This document shows, piece after piece, positions 1 through 8,336 of a stretch of DNA of 20,431 bases. Below the pieces are notes generated by a model. The model had not been told where the DNA came from, ran no database searches, and was given only the letters and a program-made list of their open reading frames with translations. The stretch's first letter is position 1, and each line of letters opens with the position of its first letter. The position numbers and the translations under genes are program-made. Source of the DNA: JAAZBV01 sp964460435. Lineage in GTDB: Bacteria; Desulfobacterota; DSM-4660; Desulfatiglandales; HGW-15. Location of the stretch: NCBI GenBank assembly GCA_964460435.1, contig CAYWRH010000073.1:1-20431 (forward strand), written 5' to 3'.

Positions 1-58
1 TGCACGCCGGGATCTGTGCGGGGGGTGCCGAGTAATCGGCATCCCTACCGCGACTATC
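1..58 (+). other. GC-rich structured element at window edge, possibly tail of a group II intron or other mobile element
   Basis: A strong hairpin is visible: GGGTGCCGA pairs with TCGGCATCC (one G-T wobble) around a GTAA loop of GNRA type, flanked by GCGG and CCGC that can close an outer stem. A long GC-rich hairpin with a GNRA tetraloop recalls group II intron domain V, and similar segments often follow intron-encoded reverse transcriptases. The DNA to the left is missing, so no intron protein or splice boundary can be shown. The frame beginning at base 1 is open until the TGA near base 82, so the element could instead be the end of a reading frame. Composition changes to AT-rich immediately after it. 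Confidence 0.25.
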
Positions 59-241
59 ACGATAAATTTGTTCTATTTTTCTGATTGACCGGGTATTATA
101 ATTTCAGAGGTGTTGCCGACGCGCGAGAGAAGCTTATGCAAACGTGAAAAGTGCTGAGGAAAAAATAAAATAATAAAGACTTGGAACGATTACACAGAAG
201 CTATGAGGCCGCACTCTTAATACCGAACCTATGAAAGTTAT

Positions 242-409
242 GTGGAATGTACGATAGAAAAGCTTAAAGTTAAAGATATTAGTTTTACGGAAAAGCAAAC
301 GTTACTGGAATATCGTAGAAGTACAATAGAGTTAAAGGATGAAAATCGTCGTAAAGCAAATAGGGCACTCAGAAAAAATGATGGTAATGAACCTGAATGT
401 CCACTTTAA
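242..409 (+). CDS. Small hypothetical reading frame or gene remnant (55 codons)
   Basis: A GTG-initiated frame of 55 codons ends at TAA 407-409. The predicted peptide is highly charged (many Lys, Arg, Glu), has no hydrophobic segment and ends in ECPL. The frame continues upstream without a stop back to about base 221, and a preceding in-frame stretch with Trp/Asn/Tyr codons (near 178-220) ends in TAA, which suggests a longer gene that has decayed. No convincing ribosome binding site precedes the GTG. I do not recognise the family. It could be the C-terminal remnant of a mobile-element or phage-type protein, or a chance frame in non-coding DNA. Confidence 0.2.
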   Translation: MECTIEKLKVKDISFTEKQTLLEYRRSTIELKDENRRKANRALRKNDGNEPECPL

Positions 410-720
410 TATGTAAATGGATCATTCTCAAAAAATAATTAATTGAATTTGTCGGGTTGCTTCGCTTAACCTAACCAGGGATACTCTCGGTGTTAGCCTG
501 TAACCTCAAATAATGGCGGGTATATATATAAAATTTAGACCTCAATAAAACCTATAATAAACAGGTAGTTAGCTGAGAGATTAGAGCCTGCAGATGAAAG
601 GGCTATCCGGAATTTCTTACCTTCAATATGGACAAAGATTAATTTTTTATTGTTTTAATGTGAAAATATTATATAGTTACTAATGACCTTTTTGATTGAT
701 TTAAAATCAGGATTAGATAA
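410..720. other. AT-rich intergenic region upstream of the acyl-CoA operon
   Basis: No complete gene is visible. The region contains a short fragment resembling a GNAT domain start (587-658, listed separately), a 13-base palindrome at 697-709 (TGATTT A AAATCA), and the ribosome binding site CAGGA at 708-712, eight bases before the ATG at 721. No good sigma70 promoter pair could be placed; AT-rich hexamers around 667-675 could serve as a -10 element but lack a well-spaced -35. Confidence 0.4.
587..658 (+). pseudogene. Possible remnant of a GNAT domain N-terminus
   Basis: In this frame the DNA reads PADERAIRNFLPS followed by unrelated residues and TAA at 656-658. The opening resembles the start of the GNAT domain in acetyl-CoA hydrolase/GNAT and Pat-type proteins, and compares with RPVRINDESLVKDFFYSL at residues 473-490 of the adjacent CoA-transferase fusion. 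Similarity is limited to about a dozen residues, so it could be chance. If real, it would be a decayed partial duplication or the remains of a neighbouring paralogue. Confidence 0.15.
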
Positions 721-2613
721 ATGGATTCTTTTGTATCAGAGTGGGAAAAAGTCTATCCGGAAAAGTTCGTTTCCAAGGATGAAATCTTTAAAAATATAGG
801 CAGGGGAGATAAAATATTCGTAAGCACCGGGTGCGGTGAGCCTGTTTTTCTGGTAAATGAGCTGGTAAGATATGTGGAGTCCCATCCCAAGGCATTTGCT
901 GATGCGGAACTCTTCCAGGTGTGGACCCTTGGTGTAAATGTATACACTGAAGAGAAGTTCAATTACAATTTCAGGCACAATTCCTTTTTTATAAGCGATA
1001 AATCAAGAGACCCTATCAATAAGGGGCTCGCTGATTATACCCCGATATTTCTGTCACGCGTACCGGAGCTGATCCATAAAAAATATATCAGGTTTGATGT
1101 TACCCTTATCCAGACCTCTCTCCCTGACCGAAATGGAAATGTTAGCCTTGGCATAAGCGTTGATATCTGCAAGGCTGCTGTCGAGAACTCAAGTCTTATT
1201 ATTGCACAGATGAATGCAAACATGCCGCGTGTGCACGGTAATACATTTGTAAATTTAAAGGATATACAATATGTTATCCGGCATGACGAGCCCCTGCTTG
1301 AATACAAACCAGTAGTGCCAGGCGATATAGCAAGACAGACCGGCAAGTATGTTTCAAAGATAGTTAATGATGGTGATACGATCCAGATCGGTTATGGAAG
1401 CCTTCCGAATGCGATTCTTGAGAATCTGAAGGACAAGAAAAACCTTGGAATTCACACAGAACTCCTTACAGATGCAGTTGTTGATCTGATAAAGCTAGGT
1501 GTAATCAACAATTCCAAAAAAACAATAGACAGAGGCCGAACAGTCGCCTCTTTTTGCATGGGCACACAGAAGACCTATCAGTACATTGATGACAACCCTG
1601 AGATGGATTTCAGGACAATAGATTATACAAATAACCCGCTTGTCATATCCCGCATACATAATATGACAGCTATAAATTCTGCCTTGCAGATCGACCTTAC
1701 AGGGCAGGCCAGCGTGGAATCGGTAGGAGGCAGGTTCTATAGCGGTATAGGCGGCAGCGCTGATTTTATGCGCGGCGCATTACTTGCCCCTGGCGGTAAA
1801 ACGATCCTTGCGATTGAATCAACTGCCAGAAACGGTGAGGTATCGCGTATTGTGCCACAGCTTGAGACAGGCACGGGCGTCACCATGAACAGGGGAGATA
1901 TCTTTTATGTTGTCACGGAATACGGGATAGCCTACCTGCATGGCAAAAATATCCGTGAACGCGCAATGGACCTGATAGCAATAGCTCACCCAAAATTCAG
2001 GGAATGGCTTATTAAAGAGGCAAAGAGGCTTAACATAATATACAAGGATCAGGCCTTTATTCCCGGAAAAAGCGCCGAATACCCCGAATACCTGGAGGAG
2101 TACAAGACAATAAAAGGCGGTCTTCAGCTCCTTTTCAGGCCTGTCAGGATTAATGATGAGAGCCTGGTCAAGGATTTTTTCTATTCTCTTTCGAATCAGA
2201 GTCTGCAGAGGCGGTTTATGTCCTTCAGGATGGATGTGCCTCATTCCATAAGGCAGGATTTCGTGGTTATTGACTACACCAAAGAGCTCGTGATTCTTGC
2301 AGTAATAAAAGATGAAGAGAAAGAGATTGTTGTGGGCATGGGTCAGATATCTAAAGATGAAAATACACTTTTTGCTGAAGTGGCCTTTGCAGTAAGGGAT
2401 GATTATCAGAACATGGGGATAGGCACTGCGCTTCTCTCCTATCTTACCATTATCGCAAAGAAGGAAGGGCTTCACGGTTTCATGGCAGAAGTTCTTCTTG
2501 AGAATCAACCGATGCTTCGAGTGTTCAACAAAATGGGGTTTGATATTCACAGGAAACTTGAAGAGGGTGCATATAGGCTAATAATGAGATTTGGAGATCA
2601 AAATAATGGGTAA
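721..2613 (+). CDS. Acetyl-CoA hydrolase/CoA-transferase fused to a GNAT N-acetyltransferase
   Basis: This 630-residue cytoplasmic protein has two domains. Residues about 1-450 are an acetyl-CoA hydrolase/4-hydroxybutyrate CoA-transferase-type domain: the CoA-transferase motif GYGSLPNAILENL (225-237), then GIHTEL whose Glu247 sits where the family's catalytic glutamate (glutamyl-CoA intermediate) is expected, then DLTGQ (325-329), SGIGGSADF (341-349) and EYGIAYLHGKNIRERA (400-415). Residues about 470-628 are a GNAT domain with the acetyl-CoA pyrophosphate loop QNMGIGTALL (563-572) and a C-terminal ENQPMLRVFNKMGF. The family moves CoA between acyl-CoA and a free acid; the GNAT part suggests protein lysine or small-molecule acetylation. 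The ATG follows CAGGA at eight-base spacing. The 3' end overlaps the next gene by eight bases, so the two are translationally coupled. Substrate cannot be read from sequence. Confidence 0.9.
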   Translation: MDSFVSEWEKVYPEKFVSKDEIFKNIGRGDKIFVSTGCGEPVFLVNELVRYVESHPKAFADAELFQVWTLGVNVYTEEKFNYNFRHNSFFISDKSRDPINKGLADYTPIFLSRVPELIHKKYIRFDVTLIQTSLPDRNGNVSLGISVDICKAAVENSSLIIAQMNANMPRVHGNTFVNLKDIQYVIRHDEPLLEYKPVVPGDIARQTGKYVSKIVNDGDTIQIGYGSLPNAILENLKDKKNLGIHTELLTDAVVDLIKLGVINNSKKTIDRGRTVASFCMGTQKTYQYIDDNPEMDFRTIDYTNNPLVISRIHNMTAINSALQIDLTGQASVESVGGRFYSGIGGSADFMRGALLAPGGKTILAIESTARNGEVSRIVPQLETGTGVTMNRGDIFYVVTEYGIAYLHGKNIRERAMDLIAIAHPKFREWLIKEAKRLNIIYKDQAFIPGKSAEYPEYLEEYKTIKGGLQLLFRPVRINDESLVKDFFYSLSNQSLQRRFMSFRMDVPHSIRQDFVVIDYTKELVILAVIKDEEKEIVVGMGQISKDENTLFAEVAFAVRDDYQNMGIGTALLSYLTIIAKKEGLHGFMAEVLLENQPMLRVFNKMGFDIHRKLEEGAYRLIMRFGDQNNG

Positions 2614-4741
2614 TGAGATCAAGCACGATATAAAATACCTGTTTGAGCCAGGCAGCATAGCTGTCATAGGCGCATCGCAGGACAAGAAAAAGATAGGCTA
2701 CAGTGTTTTTAATAATATAATATCAGGCGGATACAAGGGCAGGGTTTATCCAATCAGCCCAAAGGGGGGATTTATTGACGGCCACCAGGTATACACTGAT
2801 ATCCTTGAGATTAAAGATGAGGTGGACTGCGCATCCATTGTGATCCCTGCAAACCTGGTGGTAAATGCAATTAAAAAATGCGCTGAAAAAAGGGTAAAGT
2901 ATGTACAGATTATCAGCTCGGGTTTTTCCGAGATAGGGAATGATAAAGAAGAAAAGGAGATAGCCGAGATTGCGAAAAGGTCCGGGATGAGGGTTGTAGG
3001 GCCTAACATGTTCGGACTATACTCCTCTTCTGTATCGCTTAACTGCACATTTTCTGCAAGCAGGGTAATCCCCGGGCATGTTGCAATACTTACTCAGAGC
3101 GGCGCCCTCGGTATCGCCATGATCGGTAAAACAGCTGTATCAGGCATTGGGCTTTCATCTATCATTTCAATCGGAAACAAATGTGATGTGGATGAATCAG
3201 ACCTGCTAGAGTATCTCATTGACCATGATGATACAAAGGTTATCCTGATATACATGGAGGGTGTTAAAAAAGGGGAGAGGCTTATTAGCAGCCTCAGAAG
3301 GGCAGTAAGCAAAAAACCGGTCATTGTTATAAAATCAGGGAGATCTGAAAGAGGCGCCCGTGCTGCTGCATCACATACCGGGTCGCTTGCCGGGTCAGAT
3401 GAAATATTTGACGCCATTATGAAGCAGTGCGGAGTTGTGAGGGCTGAAAGCGTTGAGGAGGCATTTAACTGGTGCAAGTTTTTTTCTTCAAGCCCCCCGC
3501 CCAGGGGATATAACAGTGTGATCATAACAAATGGCGGTGGAATAGGGGTTCTAGCAACAGATGCATGTGAAAAATACGGGGTTGAGCTTTATGATGATCA
3601 ACCTCTCCTGCAAAAGATTTATGACCCTGTAACACCATCATTCGGGTCCACAAAAAACCCGGTTGATATCACAGGAGGAGCAGCAGCGGCTGATTATGAA
3701 TCAGCCCTTACCGCATCAGCAGAATCAAAGGAGATAGACTCGACAATTGCTTTGTACTGTGAAACAGCCACATTTGATTCTGCAAATCTTGAGAGTATGC
3801 TTGTTTCAACACACCAAAAGCATATGAAGGCCGGGAAGCCTGTCACATATGCCCTTGTCGGCGGTGATCAGGTGGAATCAACGATCGCATCCCTGAAAAC
3901 TACCAGCATTCCGATTTTTAATGAGGTGCAGCAGGCGGTTTCGTGTATCGGGGCATATAATCAGTACTATAAATACCTGGATCAAATATCCCTGGCCTCT
4001 GAAGAATATGAAATCAACACTGATGCCATAAACAGGATAATTGACAATGCGCTTAAGAACAACAGGTCTTTCCTTCTGGCAAACGAAGGGGCATCTGTCA
4101 TGCAGGCAGCGGATATTCAAATACCCTTAAGTAAAATTGCGAGGAATATTAATGAGGCTGTAAGATACGCTGAAGAGATAGGGTATCCGGTTGTTATGAA
4201 GGTTGTCTCAAAGGATATCCTTCACAAGAGTGATGTGGGCGGGGTAATACTCAGCCTTGAGAACAGGAAAGAGGTTGTTAATGCCTATGAAGCTATTATT
4301 CACAAATGCAAGGCATATAACCCCAATGCAGTTATTGAAGGCATTGAAGTATGCGAGATGGTGAAGAAGGGAACAGAGCTTATCATTGGGGCCAGAAGAG
4401 ATCCTTCATTCGGACCTGTGATCATGTGCGGGCTAGGAGGGATATATGTTGAGGTCATGAAGGATGTCTCCTTCAGGACAATGCCCATGAATCGCAATAT
4501 TGCCCTCTCCATGCTTGAGGATATAAGGTCATACCCCCTGCTCCTGGGCGCAAGGGGTGAAGAGAAGAAGGATATCGATTCTGTGATCGATACAATTATA
4601 AAAATAAGCTCTATTATTAAAAAATGTGACAGGATTACTGATATAGAAATAAATCCGGTTGTAGTCTATACAGATAAAAACGGGCTTAAGGCTGTAGACG
4701 CAAGGATCTTGATTGCAAAACCAAAGGAGGAAAACAGATGA
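2606..4741 (+). CDS. ADP-forming (NDP-forming) acyl-CoA synthetase, single-chain alpha-beta type
   Basis: About 711 residues, the size of fused alpha-beta acetate/acyl-CoA ligases (ADP-forming). The N-terminal CoA-binding Rossmann domain begins near residue 11 (LFEPGSIAVIGAS). The succinyl-CoA-synthetase-like domain holds TQSGALGIAMIG and the active-site segment AASHTGSLAG, whose His257 is the expected phospho-histidine. The ATP-grasp domain fills the last third (GYPVVMKVVSKDILHKSDVG; INPVVV near the end). The reaction converts acyl-CoA + ADP + Pi to acid + CoA + ATP, or the reverse. A TTG at 2591 is in frame, but ATG 2606 is preferred: GGAG at 2593-2596 lies nine bases before it and the protein start then fits the family. 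It overlaps the stop of the previous gene and its own stop overlaps the next start (ATGA). There is no fused GNAT; that domain lies in the upstream gene instead. Confidence 0.92.
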   Translation: MGNEIKHDIKYLFEPGSIAVIGASQDKKKIGYSVFNNIISGGYKGRVYPISPKGGFIDGHQVYTDILEIKDEVDCASIVIPANLVVNAIKKCAEKRVKYVQIISSGFSEIGNDKEEKEIAEIAKRSGMRVVGPNMFGLYSSSVSLNCTFSASRVIPGHVAILTQSGALGIAMIGKTAVSGIGLSSIISIGNKCDVDESDLLEYLIDHDDTKVILIYMEGVKKGERLISSLRRAVSKKPVIVIKSGRSERGARAAASHTGSLAGSDEIFDAIMKQCGVVRAESVEEAFNWCKFFSSSPPPRGYNSVIITNGGGIGVLATDACEKYGVELYDDQPLLQKIYDPVTPSFGSTKNPVDITGGAAAADYESALTASAESKEIDSTIALYCETATFDSANLESMLVSTHQKHMKAGKPVTYALVGGDQVESTIASLKTTSIPIFNEVQQAVSCIGAYNQYYKYLDQISLASEEYEINTDAINRIIDNALKNNRSFLLANEGASVMQAADIQIPLSKIARNINEAVRYAEEIGYPVVMKVVSKDILHKSDVGGVILSLENRKEVVNAYEAIIHKCKAYNPNAVIEGIEVCEMVKKGTELIIGARRDPSFGPVIMCGLGGIYVEVMKDVSFRTMPMNRNIALSMLEDIRSYPLLLGARGEEKKDIDSVIDTIIKISSIIKKCDRITDIEINPVVVYTDKNGLKAVDARILIAKPKEENR

Positions 4742-5805
4742 AAAAGATAGTGATATCTTCAATGAGAGACGGAGCCGGGAAAACAAGCATTATTGCCGGT
4801 ATTATTTCTTTGATAAAGGATAAAAAATTCGCATATATCAAACCCCTTGGTGACAGGCTTATCTATCGCAGGAAAAAAAGCTGGGATTATGACGCCAGCC
4901 TCATAGTAAAGCTCCTGGGTCGTGAGGGGGAGCTGGAAGCCCGTTTTGAGAAGATAACCCTGGGTTTTGATCAGTCAAAGATAAGGTATATGTATGATGA
5001 AGAGGGCATCAAAAAGGCGCTTTTCGATATGGTAAAAGAGATAGGCACAGGCAATGATATCCTTTTTTCAGAAGGAGGCAGGGATCTTTTTTTCGGGTGA
5101 TGGTATAATCTAGATTCCATTTCAGTGTCAAAATATCTGGATGCAAAGCTTGTAATGGTATTAAGCGGTAACAGGGACACTGTGCTTGATGATATAAAGT
5201 TCATAGACAAGTATCTGGATATAAAGGGCAAGAATTTTGGGGGAATAATAATCAACAAGGTAAATGAAATAGATGAGTTTGAAGAAATATTTGTCCCTGA
5301 GATCAAAAAAATGGGGATAGAGATACTGGGGCTAATCCCATACAAGGAGCAGCTAACCTATTTTACCGTCGATTTTCTTGCTGAAAAGCTGATGGCCAAG
5401 GTGCTTGCAGGTGAAGAGAATATCAAAAACACGGTAAAGAACATGATTGTAGGCGCCATGTCTACAAGCGATCCCCATAAAAATCCTCTTTTTACCCTTC
5501 CGGCCCTTAACAGGGAAGACCAGCTCATGATTACAGGAGGAGACAGGAGCGATATGATTCTTGCAGCCCTTGAACGTGACACAGCCTGTATTATTCTAAC
5601 TAACGACATTATGCCGCCACAGCATGTCATTTCAAAAGCCATGGATAAGAAGGTTCCTCTTCTACTTGTAACAATGGATACTTTCCAGACAGTGAAGAAA
5701 GTAGATGATATGGAGGCGCTGCTAACAAAAGATAATGATGTAAAGTTAAAACTTCTGTCTCATCTTATTGAGAAGCACACTAATATCAGTGAATTGCTGG
5801 CTTGA
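4738..5805 (+). pseudogene. Phosphotransacetylase-family P-loop/DRTGG protein interrupted by an in-frame TGA
   Basis: One frame of 355 sense positions, the usual length of this family, is broken by a single TGA at 5098-5100 (codon 121). The start is clear: AGGAGG before ATG 4738, overlapping the upstream stop. The N-terminal half has a dethiobiotin-synthetase-like P-loop (SMRDGAGKTS, residues 8-17) and EGGRDLFFG just before the stop. The frame resumes at once as WYNLDSISVSKYLDAKLVMV, the next element of the same domain. The C-terminal third holds GGDRSDMILAAL, a DRTGG-domain signature. Family members usually have Ser or another small residue at the stop position, so TCA to TGA is a plausible single change. 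If the stop is real, the products are a 120-residue fragment and perhaps a separately initiated downstream piece (GTG 5125). Recoding, recent nonsense mutation and sequencing error are all possible. The family is predicted to be regulatory or accessory to acetyl-CoA/acetyl-phosphate metabolism. Confidence 0.8.
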
Positions 5806-5814
5806 CAGTCATAC

Positions 5815-5851
5815 AGATGCGATATCTTTTTATTAAAATGATATCGCATCT
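5815..5851 (+). terminator. Strong hairpin after the acyl-CoA operon
   Basis: AGATGCGATATC (5815-5826) and GATATCGCATCT (5840-5851) form a perfect 12-bp stem. After one mismatch, TTTT/AAAA in the loop adds four more pairs. It starts ten bases after the stop codon. No clear T-run follows, so it may act as a weak terminator or as a 3'-end stabilising structure. Confidence 0.55.
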
Positions 5852-5891
5852 CTCCTTACTCTATCTCCGTAAAATCTGCATTATAAGCCAA

Positions 5892-5920
5892 TTGTTAGAA
5901 TTGTGTTAGGATTCTGTTTA
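5892..5920 (+). promoter_or_regulatory. Candidate Pho box: three tandem 11-bp repeats upstream of pit
   Basis: Three units start exactly 11 bases apart: TTGTTAG-aatt at 5892, GTGTTAG-gatt at 5903 and CTGTTTA at 5914. This is the architecture of PhoB boxes, which have 7-bp CTGTCAT-like direct repeats separated by 4-bp AT-rich spacers. The TGT core (third unit TGTTTA) is kept in every unit. The array ends three bases before the -35 hexamer of the next promoter, the expected place for an activator. Phosphate-starvation control of the downstream phosphate permease is inferred. Confidence 0.55.
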
Positions 5921-5923
5921 GGG

Positions 5924-5952
5924 TTGACTGAAACACCCTCTTAAAATACTAT
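5924..5952 (+). promoter_or_regulatory. Sigma70-type promoter of the phosphate permease
   Basis: TTGACT (5924-5929), a 17-base spacer and TACTAT (5947-5952) make a good -35/-10 pair. Transcription would begin near 5959. There a 7-bp hairpin (AATAACA 5959-5965, TGTTATT 5971-5977) would sit at the very 5' end of the mRNA, a position that often protects transcripts. The leader then runs about 45 bases to the ribosome binding site. Confidence 0.6.
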
Positions 5953-6023
5953 TCATAAAATAACAGAAAATGTTATTGTAAGTTAAAATCAATGATAACA
6001 GGTAGTTAGAAAGGTGTATTTCT

Positions 6024-8300
6024 ATGGGAATAGAAGTAATATATATACTTGTAGGTGTTTTGCTGCTCTTTGCTGTATTCGATTTGATAGTGGGCGTGGC
6101 GAATGATGCGGTAAATTTTTTAAATTCAGCGATAGGCTCAAAGGCCGCTCCATTTGTTGTAATCCTCATTATTGCTAGCATTGGTATACTTACCGGTGTG
6201 GCTGCATCAGGCGGTATGATGGAGGTGGCAAGAAAGGGCATTTTTCATCCCAAGTTTTTTACCATGCCCGAACTGATAACGGTCTTTCTTGCGGTTATGT
6301 TTACAGATATACTGCTACTTGATGTGTTTAATACCTATGGCCTGCCAACATCAACAACTGTTTCAATTGTGTTCGATCTGCTTGGCGCAGCGGTTGCAAT
6401 GGCCTTTTTAAAGGTACTGGATTCAGGCGCAAGTTTTGTTGATGTTATTTCATACATAAACACATCAAAGGCAATGGTCATCATATTCGGTATACTTTTA
6501 TCGATTATTGTCGCATTCTTTTTCGGCACACTCATTCAGTTTATAACCCGTCTTATCTTTACCTTTAACTATGAGAAAAAAATCAGACGCTACGGCGCAC
6601 TGTGGGGCGGACTTGCTATGGTGCTTATAATCTATTTCATGCTGATTAACGGGGTAAAGGGGGCCGCCTTTATTACCCCTGAGATGGCTCAATGGATAAA
6701 GGGACATACCTTCAGACTTATGGTTTATATATTTATCTGTTCCGCCATAATTTTCCAGGCACTGGTATTATTCAGGGTTAATATTTTAAAGATAATTGTC
6801 CTCACTGGCACCTTTGCCCTTGCAATGGCATTTGCATCCAATGACCTGGTCAATTTTATCGGGGTGCCGCTAGCTGGACTTAATGCATACCAGATAGCTG
6901 TAAAATCAGGAAACCCGATGAATGAGATGATGGGCGCCCTTGGCGACAAGGTGCATACCCAGGGGATGCTCCTAGCGCTATCAGGTATAATTATGGTGCT
7001 TACACTCTGGTTTTCAAAAAAAGGGCGCACTGTAACACGCACAGAGATAAGCCTGGGGCAGCAGGATGAAGGGACTGAACTTTTTGAGTCCATGTGGATC
7101 TCAAGAAAGATTGTGAGCATGTCAGATGCGCTTTTTAATAACCTGTGCTGCTTTGTACCCGAAAGGGTAAAGGAAATCGTTGACAGGAGAATTGACCCGT
7201 CAACAAGAATAAAATCCCCTGATGTAGACAGAAGACCACAGTTTGACATGCTGCGCGCCTCGGTAAATCTGATGGTATCGAGCGCCCTGATAGCATATGC
7301 AACATCCATGAAACTCCCCCTTTCAACCACATATGTAACATTCATGGTTGCCATGGGCACCTCATTTGCTGATCAGGCCTGGGGAAGGGAAAGCGCTGTC
7401 TACCGGGTTACAGGGGTGCTGACAGTAATAGGCGGCTGGTTTATGACCGCCCTCGTTGCCTTTATATTTTCATTTCTCTTCTGCTACATAATAGCAACAC
7501 TGAAGATTACAGGAATTATCATCCTCTTTATTGTCTCCATATTGATTATCTACCGCAATCACAAGAAGCACAAGACACGGACCGAAGAGATTAATGAAAC
7601 CGAGATATTAAACCTGAAAAGGATATCTGATCCTAAAGCGGCCATATTAATAACCTTCAAGCACCTTGCTGTTTTAATTGGTGAATTCCGGAGATGCTTT
7701 GATACAACACTTGATGCCCTTTTCATGCAGGATGTAAGCACATTAAATATCCAGAGAAAGATGGTAAAAAAACACCAGGTCTGGGTTAATATTATCATGG
7801 CCAATGTCTTTAAGGTATTAAGGCTTCAGCAGAAGGAAGATCATAAACTCTCACATCATTATGCGCGGACGATCCGTATCCTCCAGAAGCTCTCTGACGG
7901 ATTCAGGGATATTGTCCTGAGGTCATATATACATGTTGCAAACAAGCATAAAGGGCTGCTTGCTGTCCAGATAGAAGAGCTTAAGGAGATTAAGGAGATT
8001 GTAATGGATGTGTTCATGAAGGTGGAGACCGCCTTCATAAAAAAGGATATCAGTGAATATCAGAGCATTATTGAGCAGTATAACAGGTTAAATCAGGTTG
8101 CAGAGAGGATGAATATTGAACAGATCAAAAGGATACAGGATAATTCATCAAAAACAAGGCTTAGCATCCTTTTCTATGCGATTGTGGGTGACTGTTTAAT
8201 GATGGTAAGGCAGAATATTAAACTGCTTGAGATACTTAATGAATCCTTTAAGCTTGATAAGGAACTTGCAAATTCATATCCCCGGCTTGACAGCCATTAA
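6024..8300 (+). CDS. pit: PiT-family inorganic phosphate permease with PhoU-like C-terminal domain
   Basis: 758 residues. The membrane part (about 1-510) carries the two PiT signatures: GVANDAVNFLNSAIGS near residues 24-39 and FASNDLVNFIGVPLAGL starting near residue 270, each followed by hydrophobic helices. The soluble tail (about 520-758) is helical and charged with no membrane segment and resembles PhoU/DUF47-type regulators, so transporter and partner appear fused. PiT proteins import phosphate, or metal-phosphate, with a proton or cation gradient. A fused tail would let cytoplasmic state gate uptake. ATG 6024 follows AAGGTG (6010-6015) at eight bases. The gene stands alone behind its own promoter and Pho-box-like array and ends in a bidirectional terminator. 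Arsenate can enter cells through phosphate carriers, so its closeness to the arsenic island is suggestive, but no shared control is seen. Confidence 0.9.
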   Translation: MGIEVIYILVGVLLLFAVFDLIVGVANDAVNFLNSAIGSKAAPFVVILIIASIGILTGVAASGGMMEVARKGIFHPKFFTMPELITVFLAVMFTDILLLDVFNTYGLPTSTTVSIVFDLLGAAVAMAFLKVLDSGASFVDVISYINTSKAMVIIFGILLSIIVAFFFGTLIQFITRLIFTFNYEKKIRRYGALWGGLAMVLIIYFMLINGVKGAAFITPEMAQWIKGHTFRLMVYIFICSAIIFQALVLFRVNILKIIVLTGTFALAMAFASNDLVNFIGVPLAGLNAYQIAVKSGNPMNEMMGALGDKVHTQGMLLALSGIIMVLTLWFSKKGRTVTRTEISLGQQDEGTELFESMWISRKIVSMSDALFNNLCCFVPERVKEIVDRRIDPSTRIKSPDVDRRPQFDMLRASVNLMVSSALIAYATSMKLPLSTTYVTFMVAMGTSFADQAWGRESAVYRVTGVLTVIGGWFMTALVAFIFSFLFCYIIATLKITGIIILFIVSILIIYRNHKKHKTRTEEINETEILNLKRISDPKAAILITFKHLAVLIGEFRRCFDTTLDALFMQDVSTLNIQRKMVKKHQVWVNIIMANVFKVLRLQQKEDHKLSHHYARTIRILQKLSDGFRDIVLRSYIHVANKHKGLLAVQIEELKEIKEIVMDVFMKVETAFIKKDISEYQSIIEQYNRLNQVAERMNIEQIKRIQDNSSKTRLSILFYAIVGDCLMMVRQNIKLLEILNESFKLDKELANSYPRLDSH

Positions 8301-8305
8301 AATAT

Positions 8306-8336
8306 TAGCGGATCCGTGCTTATGGCGGATTCGCTA
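8306..8336. terminator. Bidirectional terminator between pit and the MATE gene
   Basis: TAGCGGATCCG (8306-8316) pairs with CGGATTCGCTA (8326-8336) in an 11-bp stem with one G-T wobble and a 9-base loop. TTTT follows on the plus strand and AAAATAT precedes it, giving U-runs in both directions. The minus-strand stop codon of the MATE gene (8334-8336) is inside the stem. Confidence 0.8.

Noticed and set aside
1819..2550. Long minus-strand open frame inside the CoA-transferase gene
   Set aside because: It is opposite a clear two-domain protein and its translation shows no family motifs.
2591..2605. Upstream TTG start for the acyl-CoA synthetase
   Set aside because: ATG 2606 has GGAG at nine bases and fits the family's N-terminus; the TTG lies over that ribosome binding site.
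5098..5145. Selenocysteine insertion at the in-frame TGA
   Set aside because: Only weak short pairings (such as TGG/CCA) follow the TGA and no stem with a GU loop is evident; relatives lack Cys there. Not fully excluded.
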